Of a stretch of 64,000 nucleotides of DNA, positions 1 through 6,999 are shown in pieces (the stretch's first letter is position 1; each line of letters begins with the position of its first letter). A model generated the notes under the pieces. The model did not search any database and was not told the origin of the DNA. It worked only from the letters and a program-made list of their open reading frames with translations. The position numbers and the translations under genes were made by a program. The stretch is from positions 16,178 to 80,177 of the forward strand of contig PCCS01000023.1 of NCBI GenBank assembly GCA_002731825.1, in the 5' to 3' direction. Source of the DNA: Myxococcales bacterium (GTDB lineage: Bacteria > Myxococcota_A > Bradymonadia > UBA7976 > UBA1532).

Positions 1-1
1 A

Positions 2-52
2 ACCGGCGCGCTTGAAGATGGGGCATTTACCCTCACAATCTCGGTTGATTAG
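2..52 (+). CDS. C-terminal end of an upstream gene (partial)
   Basis: An open frame from the window edge reads TGALEDGAFTLTISVD and stops with TAG at 50-52. The alternating hydrophobic ending resembles the last beta-strand of a PPC-type domain: the lipoprotein at 3427-5589 ends in YRLTITEL in the same manner. The next gene begins about 25 bases later on the same strand, so the two may be cotranscribed. Too little is visible to name a function. Confidence 0.5.
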   Translation, partial: TGALEDGAFTLTISVD

Positions 53-78
53 GTGAAAGAGTGGAGACTTTAAAGCAA

Positions 79-1182
79 ATGAGGCTAGAACATTACTGCC
101 TGTTATTCGTCGTCGCTACCGGGTTGTACAGCTGCCAAAAACGGACGCCTAAGGTCTGTTCAACCAATCAAGATTGTGCAGCCGGGTTGACGTGTTATCA
201 CTCAAGCTGCATGGACCCGTGTGCGACCCAAAGTGCCTGTGAGCGAGACGGGAAATGTACGACCAAAGCAGGCAAGTGTGTCGTCGCCTCCAATACGGAT
301 TGCGAACGATCAGAACTGTGCAATGGAGCGATTGGGTTTTGCCACGCAGTTGATGGTCGATGCGCACCGAAGACCGATGCAGATTGTAAGGCCAGCAAAG
401 GGTGCCGAATTCTTGGCCAGTGCAGCGTATCTGATTTGGCATGTGTTGCCCAAAATGAGCAAGATTGTATCGACTCCGCTTCATGTGGAGATGCCAAGCT
501 ATCTGCATCAAACCGACTGTGCATGCTGTCGGACCCCCTCAAGCGATGCGTGAGCTGCGAAGAGACAGACGCGTGTCTCAAAGACGGTCTGTGTGGCGTG
601 CAGCTCAGAGGCAGCATAGCCAAGTGCGTGAGCTGTGACGTATCCGATGTTTGCCTTGGCGGCTACTGCAGACTCAAGAACGGGCGTTGTACCAACGATC
701 TCGGTCGGCCGTATGCAGGGCAGCGTTCTTTAGCGGACGTTCGCGACCCACGAAAATTGAATGACCGAAGCCGGAAGACACTCGATGAAGTCCGAGGACC
801 GAGCGAGCCGGTCAAGCCAAGGCCCGAGGGCCATTCAATACCTCAAAACTCATTGATGCCACCGGGGACAGCCACCGTTGATACCTCACTGAACAAAGTC
901 GAATCTGACCGGGAACATGCTCGAAATATCCCGACTGCCCATGCCCATGCTGAAGGCCAGAAAACGCCAGATGGCTTTTGGAGCCATGGTGGAAAACCGG
1001 GTACCGGTGCTAAACAAGCCGATTCGAAAAAGAGCCAACCTCTCGATGAGCCCATTATGAAGGATGGAAGAGCGGACGCCATGAGTTTTGGGGAGAGCGC
1101 GGGTGGCACAAAGCAACCTGCTCAAAAGAGCGGTCCGGCGAATGGCGATAAGTTAATGCCACCTGGAACCGAAGCCTACTAG
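79..1182 (+). CDS. Cys-rich repeat lipoprotein
   Basis: A 367-residue predicted lipoprotein with a short signal sequence ending in the lipobox LYSC. Residues about 20-220 form roughly eight imperfect Cys-rich units of the C-x2-[ND]-x-D-C-x4-x-C type, as in the Dickkopf_N-like modules common in Myxococcota surface proteins. The rest is a hydrophilic, probably disordered tail in which the motif LMPPGT occurs twice, about residue 260 and at the extreme C-terminus (LMPPGTEAY). ATG at 79 is preferred over GTG at 61 because it places the signal peptide correctly, with gtggag 12 bases upstream. Function unknown; surface location is inferred. The protein at the right end of the window has the same kind of Cys repeats. 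Confidence 0.75.
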   Translation: MRLEHYCLLFVVATGLYSCQKRTPKVCSTNQDCAAGLTCYHSSCMDPCATQSACERDGKCTTKAGKCVVASNTDCERSELCNGAIGFCHAVDGRCAPKTDADCKASKGCRILGQCSVSDLACVAQNEQDCIDSASCGDAKLSASNRLCMLSDPLKRCVSCEETDACLKDGLCGVQLRGSIAKCVSCDVSDVCLGGYCRLKNGRCTNDLGRPYAGQRSLADVRDPRKLNDRSRKTLDEVRGPSEPVKPRPEGHSIPQNSLMPPGTATVDTSLNKVESDREHARNIPTAHAHAEGQKTPDGFWSHGGKPGTGAKQADSKKSQPLDEPIMKDGRADAMSFGESAGGTKQPAQKSGPANGDKLMPPGTEAY

Positions 1183-1222
1183 GTGAAAACGGGATGGGTG
1201 TAAATCATCTGTGGGGAACGGG

Positions 1223-1903
1223 TCAGACCGTCGCGTCAACTAAGACAGGCTGAGTGAGCACAAAATACACCACCAAATAATGCAGGACGGCGGCCACGAT
1301 CACGAGAAAATGAAAGATTTCATGGTAGCCGAAATAGCGCGGGTACGGATTAGGCCAGCGCTTCGCGTAGATGATCGCACCCACCGTATAGGGTATGCCG
1401 CCCGCACACATCAACCAGAACACAGCGGCCCCATATTGCGCCCACAGGGCAGGTAGGACCATGACAGCGCCCCATCCCAATACGACATACGGGGTCGCCG
1501 TGACATAACGGGGCCAATTCTGACCAAGAAGCGTGAACGCAATTCCAATTCCAGCCGCTGTCCAAACCGTCGGTAGAAGCCCCACCCAGATGGAGTCCGC
1601 CAGGCTGATACATATGGGCGTGTACGTGCCCGCAATGAAAATATAGATCATCGACCGATCGACCCGACGCAGCAAAGCACGAGGGCGTGGACGCCACATG
1701 GGGACGTGATAAACAGCGCTGACAGCGAAAAGCGAGATGAGACATGACCCATAAATTGAGGCGGCAAAAGCCCCGTCTTCTGTCAGGGCCCCTCTCATCA
1801 GCAAGACCGCGGCAGGAATGGCCATTAAGGCAGCAAGCAGATGGGATATCCCCCGGCCTTTTGGCTTTGGCCCTTTTTCGCTTGTCTTAGTCTCGATGGA
1901 CAA
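1223..1903 (-). CDS. Hemolysin III / PAQR-family membrane protein
   Basis: A 226-residue protein with about seven hydrophobic helices. The PAQR/HlyIII signature residues are present: His66 in VYHV, Asp82 in RRVDRSMIYI, the following GTYTPIC segment, and the C-terminal HEIFH (His194, His198) plus His208. In this family these residues bind zinc in a ceramidase-like arrangement. Bacterial members (TrhA/YqfA) affect membrane lipid or sodium homeostasis, and direct haemolytic activity is doubtful. It follows a same-strand gene by 48 bases, so it may be the last gene of a 5589-1223 operon. The start is TTG with a weak aagag upstream, so the exact N-terminus is uncertain. Confidence 0.85.
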   Translation of the reverse strand: MSIETKTSEKGPKPKGRGISHLLAALMAIPAAVLLMRGALTEDGAFAASIYGSCLISLFAVSAVYHVPMWRPRPRALLRRVDRSMIYIFIAGTYTPICISLADSIWVGLLPTVWTAAGIGIAFTLLGQNWPRYVTATPYVVLGWGAVMVLPALWAQYGAAVFWLMCAGGIPYTVGAIIYAKRWPNPYPRYFGYHEIFHFLVIVAAVLHYLVVYFVLTQPVLVDATV

Positions 1904-1951
1904 AAATCAACTCTTGGGTCAGATTCGGGACCCATACACAAAGACGCTAGG

Positions 1952-3421
1952 TCACCCTCGGATGTGTATGGGTTTACACATAAGCAAGAGGACGAGCAAG
2001 TATATCGACCACAGGGGCCACCGATTGTCTTCACCAGCCGCTTGGCTACACCCACTGCCCTTGGCTGTCGATGCATGTGTCGCATCTAGGTTCGAGGTTG
2101 CATCTGCCTCGGGAGGGGGTCTTAGACCAGCGTCATCTTGCGGCGTCTCGCCGCCGTCACTCTCAAGCGCTGGCATGGTCGCATCGAGACCGATGCCTGC
2201 ATCTGAGCGCGTCATGGACAGACCAGCATCCGAAATTGGCGTTTCAGCCTCGTCGTAACAAACGTCAGGCCACATCACAAAGTTGGGCTGGCCACAACTC
2301 ATTTGGTTACCGGGACAGCGTCCTCTACAGCAGAGGTAGGTGCGATCCTCGTCACCGCAATCTTTCCGATGGCTGGCGTCCTCAACTTGAGCGAGAAGCG
2401 GCGTCCAAGTTTGGCCAAAATCAGTGGACCGACCCAGCGCCCAGGGGCCGCCGGCGTAGGGATTGCCACACGCGTAAATCGTATCTGATGCATCGCGGCG
2501 ATAGAGGCAGCCGATGGTGGGCTCTCCAGACTCATCAATGCGCCAAGTTGAGCCAAAATCATCGCTGGACCAGCGACCACCAAGTCGTCCAATGCCAATG
2601 ACTCTGCCATCGGATCCGTTGAACATAATCTGGACATCGGGCTCGTCAAATAGACCCACAGTCTGCCAAATTCGCCCGCCGTCCGCTGTCCTCAAAATTC
2701 GGCTGCGCTCCGCCACTTGAACGACGGCGAGCATTACATCTACATTGACCGGCGAGATATCGACGTGTCGTATGGAGTCAAAGGGAATCTCTAACTGAGC
2801 ATCCGTGATGGTCAACTCTCTGAGTATTTGACCCTCAACATCCCGAACGGATAAGCCACCAGAATGATGGACCAACATGGTCTCGCTATCGCCTGTGACC
2901 CATCTGATGGACAGCACTCGACCAGACGCATGGACCGGAAACGCCTGCCACGTTCGACCCATATCATCGCTCCAAAAAAGCGTCGATTCACCCTCGTCAT
3001 TTTCCGCTGCAACAACCGTTCGCTGGCCATTTGGCCTCGGCCATAGACCGACTGCACGCATGTGTGCCAGTGGGTGGTCCACAGCACTGAAATCACAACC
3101 ACCATCTATAGAACGATGAACGCCGTAATTGGTCGCGACCAGCCACTGTGATGGATCTTGATCATCAATGACCAAAGCATTGGTTCTGGCGAAGGGATGA
3201 ATCGCGTCTTCGCAAACCCATTTATATTCAAAATTAAGATAGACGAGAATGCCTTGATTGGTGGTCAAGGCATGAATACCGTCGCCAGGCCCTGTAGATG
3301 AAGAGAGCGCTATGACCTTGGGGTCCGGTCCGTGTCCGTAGGCCGATATAGATAAGAATGCAAGCAGAAGCAGGCTGTAGACCGCTCGCGCAAAAACGGT
3401 GCGAGCGTGCCTAAGACCCAT
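1952..3421 (-). CDS. BNR/YCF48-like beta-propeller protein with C-terminal anchor
   Basis: A 489-residue exported protein. After a signal peptide ending near AYG, residues about 30-350 contain repeated sialidase/BNR-like Asp-box blades (for example WSDDMGRTWQ, STDFGQTWTP, SSDDFGSTWR), which predict a beta-propeller. A 90-residue acidic Asp/Ala linker follows, then GSGCSQAAG, a hydrophobic helix (WPLWSIYLLVLLLM) and a short basic end. That tripartite tail resembles the MYXO-CTERM sorting signal, though it lacks the usual Arg cluster. It starts 5 bases after the stop of the preceding lipoprotein gene, with AAGG before the ATG, so the two are almost certainly cotranscribed. Catalytic activity is unlikely; protein or ligand binding at the cell surface is inferred. 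Confidence 0.75.
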   Translation of the reverse strand: MGLRHARTVFARAVYSLLLLAFLSISAYGHGPDPKVIALSSSTGPGDGIHALTTNQGILVYLNFEYKWVCEDAIHPFARTNALVIDDQDPSQWLVATNYGVHRSIDGGCDFSAVDHPLAHMRAVGLWPRPNGQRTVVAAENDEGESTLFWSDDMGRTWQAFPVHASGRVLSIRWVTGDSETMLVHHSGGLSVRDVEGQILRELTITDAQLEIPFDSIRHVDISPVNVDVMLAVVQVAERSRILRTADGGRIWQTVGLFDEPDVQIMFNGSDGRVIGIGRLGGRWSSDDFGSTWRIDESGEPTIGCLYRRDASDTIYACGNPYAGGPWALGRSTDFGQTWTPLLAQVEDASHRKDCGDEDRTYLCCRGRCPGNQMSCGQPNFVMWPDVCYDEAETPISDAGLSMTRSDAGIGLDATMPALESDGGETPQDDAGLRPPPEADATSNLDATHASTAKGSGCSQAAGEDNRWPLWSIYLLVLLLMCKPIHIRG

Positions 3422-3426
3422 CGACC

Positions 3427-5589
3427 TTACAGCTCCGTAATGGTCAACCGGTAGGGGGCAGTCGCGCCGTCATACCCGTAAATGTAGACCATTTGGGGGC
3501 CATCCCATTCGAAGACTTCGTTGTCGTCACTGGATTGCGGTCCGAGGGGGGCACCATCTCGACCAACCATGGGTTGGCCATCTCGGAATAAGACAACGTC
3601 GAGGTCGCCCGTCGCATGGCTGAATTCGAGCTGAAATTGCCACGGCCCTTGCACATCGATGAAATAGAAATCACCTCGACGTCCGCAGACGCCCCCTCTA
3701 ATGCGCTCAGCACCGATCTGACTCGCTTGTTGAGGTGTGTCGTTCGGCTCCAGGTCTTCGTCGGCACCATCGGGACAGTTTGATGGCAGGGTTGGGCGAA
3801 TCGTAGCAGGGCCTGGGTTACTCCAATCAGCTTGGGGGTCTTGAGCGATCTCCACATAGGGAAGATGGTCTCCACCGCGCGTCCTCTGAGTCGCGATGAC
3901 CCGCATGTCCGAGCGCCTTACGACAAACGCAGATGGTAGGTGGTCGATCAATGACGTGTCCATGAGACGAAAATCAAATTGGCTATTTAATTCACCAACG
4001 CGAACACCACTTTGTTGAGGCGTCGCCTCTCTGAGCAAGGTCTGAGTGTCTGCTAATCCAATGGGTGCACCGACAGCCGATTGCGCTCCGACAAAAACGA
4101 TACGCCCACCAGCCGCCTCAATTTGAGGGGACAGAGCGTCAACATAGGCCACGTATTCATAGAGCCAAGGAATCCATTCTGGTACGACCACAAAAACGAC
4201 TGTCTCGACATCCTGCCAATCATCACCGCAAAAAATATCAAGGGCGCCGAAGCTGTTCATCTGTTGACCCGCTTCACTGGCATTGGACCAGCTGAAGGGG
4301 GGTAAGACCTGGCCAACCCCGATCTGGCTTGTCCACTGGGGATATGTGCAGGCGCCCATTTGAGGCATGGTCGGATCGATGACGCTCGCCATGGTATCGC
4401 CGACAGGGTCGATATAATTGGCCGTGCCTTCAAAGGCATTCACGTACCAGAGTTGTCCTTGGGGACTGATAGTCAGGCCCATGACACCTGGTTTCCCGGT
4501 GACCAGTCGATCGATTTCTTGACCGTTAAAATCATAGGCAACGATGTCGCCCGTTTGGGGAAATGAGACGAAAATGTGCTCGTCGGTGACTGCGAAGCCT
4601 GATGGTGTGTCCAGTCCATCGATAAGAACCCGATGGGAAACGCCCGTGATTTGGTTAAACAGCTCCAACGGTTCATTGATGGCAATTAAGTTACCGGCCG
4701 GCGCGCCTGTCGTAAGGTCGGCCACTCGTATCGCACCCGCCCCTGTGTCCACGTAATACAGGTCTGTGCCAATCAATTCCAAATGAGAGGGTACATCAGG
4801 GACGCGGGTGAATGTGAGCTCTGGATAGCGTGATACGCGTCCATCGGAGTGATCGTCACCACCCGGGACGTGAGGTTGCTGAAAGTCATAGCGAACAATA
4901 TGTCCATTGGCCCCATCGGCCACGAAAAATGCGTTCCCGTCTTCATGTGCAATGCCCATACACATCGGACTCTGATGCAGCATATCTAAATGGCTTCCGT
5001 TCAAGCCGCCTGGTCTTTGGGTCTGGTTGACGCTGCAGTGGATCATCAGGTCCGTTGACCAGAGAACCGGGCCCATAAAATCATTTGGAAAGGCAAAACC
5101 ATCCATCCCGTTCCGACTTTCCTGACAGGTCCCAAAACTCCTCTGGTTGCCAAAGGCAATGCTCGATACTTCTTCCATAAAGTGGCTGGCTGCCATGTCT
5201 CGCATTCGGTCGATCCGCTGGTCTGGCGTGCCCGCACCAAATAGAACCACGTTGCCATCCCAATCCCGGTCAACAATCCAGAGCTGATCCGGTCCATCTG
5301 GATTGAACTCGAGATCGCGCGGATGGGAGAGTCCATCACTGCGGCGGGCTGCGGTAATGAGCTGCCGCTCAGCCGAACGGCCAAACTGGGCAACTTTGGC
5401 CGGCTCCTGTGGACTGGAGGCATCGGGCGTTTGTGGCTCATTTGTCTGCGGTCCGGAGCCACCATCGGTCTGAGGCGGGTCAAAGCCGTCCTCGCCGAGG
5501 ACAACAACCACAGTGCTTTGAGAATCAGATTCGTCACAGCCGGCTAAGGCGATGAGCGCAAAAAGAACGCCTGAAATAATTTTTTTCAT
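3427..5589 (-). CDS. Lipoprotein: NHL-like propeller, redoxin-like domain, PPC domain
   Basis: A 720-residue lipoprotein (lipobox ALAGC). After an Asp/Thr/Pro-rich linker come an NHL/SMP30-like propeller (about 70-400), with phrases such as HPRDLEFNPDGPDQLW and LDTPSGFAVTDEHIFVSF, then a thioredoxin-like domain (about 410-600) and a C-terminal pre-peptidase PPC domain (about 620-720; EPNDTPQQA, GDFYFIDVQ, ending YRLTITEL). In the redoxin-like part the usual WCxxC position reads PEWIPWLYEY, so the redox cysteines are absent. ATG at 5589 is chosen because the upstream in-frame TTG would spoil the signal peptide. First gene of a probable operon with the propeller gene and the HlyIII gene. Confidence 0.75.
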   Translation of the reverse strand: MKKIISGVLFALIALAGCDESDSQSTVVVVLGEDGFDPPQTDGGSGPQTNEPQTPDASSPQEPAKVAQFGRSAERQLITAARRSDGLSHPRDLEFNPDGPDQLWIVDRDWDGNVVLFGAGTPDQRIDRMRDMAASHFMEEVSSIAFGNQRSFGTCQESRNGMDGFAFPNDFMGPVLWSTDLMIHCSVNQTQRPGGLNGSHLDMLHQSPMCMGIAHEDGNAFFVADGANGHIVRYDFQQPHVPGGDDHSDGRVSRYPELTFTRVPDVPSHLELIGTDLYYVDTGAGAIRVADLTTGAPAGNLIAINEPLELFNQITGVSHRVLIDGLDTPSGFAVTDEHIFVSFPQTGDIVAYDFNGQEIDRLVTGKPGVMGLTISPQGQLWYVNAFEGTANYIDPVGDTMASVIDPTMPQMGACTYPQWTSQIGVGQVLPPFSWSNASEAGQQMNSFGALDIFCGDDWQDVETVVFVVVPEWIPWLYEYVAYVDALSPQIEAAGGRIVFVGAQSAVGAPIGLADTQTLLREATPQQSGVRVGELNSQFDFRLMDTSLIDHLPSAFVVRRSDMRVIATQRTRGGDHLPYVEIAQDPQADWSNPGPATIRPTLPSNCPDGADEDLEPNDTPQQASQIGAERIRGGVCGRRGDFYFIDVQGPWQFQLEFSHATGDLDVVLFRDGQPMVGRDGAPLGPQSSDDNEVFEWDGPQMVYIYGYDGATAPYRLTITEL

Positions 5590-5928
5590 ATTTGTAAGTC
5601 CAATCAATGGCGACCGTGAGACGAGGCAGCCCAGTAGTCAATGATACGTACGTATGATGTACACGTCTGTGTTGATCAAAATTATTAAACTGTAGCCGGG
5701 ACACACTTACCCGAAATCAGCCAGCTTAGCGAGTGATAAGCATCGGGCAAACGCACTTTGCTTTGCGCCCTGCAAACCCGATAGGAGCGAGCCCATAAGG
5801 GGCAAAATATGGTCAAAGCGAGAAACGACAAAAAAAGAATTCAGCAAATGTCCGCAACAACATTCGAAAATCGCCGAGTGCCCTGAGTGAAGCAGATCCA
5901 AAATGGTTATTTTAAGGAGTGATTTCAG
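5590..5928. other. Intergenic region between divergent genes
   Basis: It serves the lipoprotein gene on the minus strand and the hypothetical gene on the plus strand. Apart from the palindrome at 5644-5655 and the AAGGAG ribosome site at about 5915 for the rightward gene, I see no gene, hairpin terminator or repeat. Confidence 0.5.
5644..5655. promoter_or_regulatory. Perfect 12-bp palindrome upstream of the NHL/redoxin lipoprotein gene
   Basis: ATACGTACGTAT lies 55 bases upstream of the start codon at 5589 and is flanked by TG on the left and GA on the right, giving a 16-bp dyad. A dimeric regulator site is possible, but a 12-bp palindrome can arise by chance in a window this size. Confidence 0.3.
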
Positions 5929-6606
5929 ATGACTTTACACGTGTCGTATACCACCAGTGCGCAACACGGTCTCAAGAGAACACCGTCGCATCGACCACAG
6001 ATACGAGCACTCGACTCAGATCGAACGCTTAAGGAGACGACCTTCGGCTTACGGCAACTTGAGCCCCTGACTGCCAAGCAGCTAAAAGATGTCGAGTTTG
6101 CCTGCACCGGTCCTGAAAAACGCTGGTATCTAGCTCATCAGTGGTGGCGACTTTTCTGGCACAGCCAAGAACGGCTCGATGGGGAAACGATGCTCGCGAA
6201 GATCTATCGGAGGGGACATCCTCGCTACGCGACATATAAGCGATTTTCTGGTGCAGAAATACTCCTGTCATGGCTTTGCACCTCAGGCATTAATCCGGAC
6301 CGAGTTCAACTCTCAGAATTAGAATTTTTTATCACTCGGATCTACCCTTCGCATCCAGATTTTTTCGAATCAAATACGGTTGCCGACTTAGTCGAGTTTA
6401 GCTGCGTATGCGAGTTCCTCAAGGGGACCGGTGCTGTCTACGGCCACCACTTCGAAGGTCTCTTTGGAGAAGTGACCGTCACTAAAGTGCTTGAACGCCG
6501 TGCAGCAATCCGTGCCGTCTCTACGGCGAAAAATCATCAGGGGTCGACCGACACAGCGACTCAGACGAAGGATAGATCGCAGTCTACAGCCATACCCGAA
6601 GACTGA
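5929..6606 (+). CDS. Hypothetical soluble protein
   Basis: A 225-residue protein without signal peptide or membrane segment and with no family I recognise. The start is supported by AAGGAG nine to ten bases upstream of the ATG. The centre (about 60-190) is helical and rich in aromatic residues (KRWYLAHQWWRLFWHSQE, FFITRIYPSHPDFF), with a Cys pair in FSCVCEFL. The C-terminal 35 residues are polar and probably disordered. The gene stands alone, with over 300 bases on each side. A plant-type chlorophyllide or DNA-binding motif is not visible, and no function is proposed. Confidence 0.6.
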   Translation: MTLHVSYTTSAQHGLKRTPSHRPQIRALDSDRTLKETTFGLRQLEPLTAKQLKDVEFACTGPEKRWYLAHQWWRLFWHSQERLDGETMLAKIYRRGHPRYATYKRFSGAEILLSWLCTSGINPDRVQLSELEFFITRIYPSHPDFFESNTVADLVEFSCVCEFLKGTGAVYGHHFEGLFGEVTVTKVLERRAAIRAVSTAKNHQGSTDTATQTKDRSQSTAIPED

Positions 6607-6999
6607 TCGCCCATCAGCCGTTTGCCACAAGACGGTTGAATTGAAAATCCACCGCCGAGGTTTGTGGCGAAAACTGGCCCTGGATCCAGGGCCATGTCAC
6701 ATCGTTCTGCCATGGGATTCTCAGCCCTTGGTGATGACCCCGTCGATCTAACATTTGTTGAGATGCAGGACGACTCAACCGCCACGCATCTGTCAAAGAT
6801 CCCGTCTATCAAGCGTCTTCTGTCTAAATTTTGTTCGAAATCCAGCGACAAAGCTTGACAAAACCTTCCGAATGGTAGATATGCGCTACGGAGTTGATCC
6901 AAACTGGGATAATCAGACCAAACGCAAGGTCATTTTGGACGATTCAATTTGACACTGAGAACGCGTCAGGTAACCGATAACTTTAAAAAGGAGACAAGT
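6607..6999. other. Intergenic region carrying the promoter of the FG-GAP/esterase gene
   Basis: It contains TTGACA (6855-6860), a GATATG -10-like hexamer 17 bases further on (6878-6883), and a half-palindrome overlapping it (separate entry). The predicted leader is about 110 bases long and ends in AAAAGGAG before the ATG at 7000. The left 240 bases hold nothing I can identify. Confidence 0.45.
6861..6882. promoter_or_regulatory. Degenerate copy of the 9+4+9 operator, overlapping a promoter
   Basis: The right arm GGTAGATAT is identical to the arm of the perfect inverted repeat at 20102-20125. The spacer is four bases and the left arm AAACCTTCC matches six of nine. It sits directly behind TTGACA and covers the presumed -10 element, as a repressor site would. 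Linkage to the other copies is inference. Confidence 0.4.
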
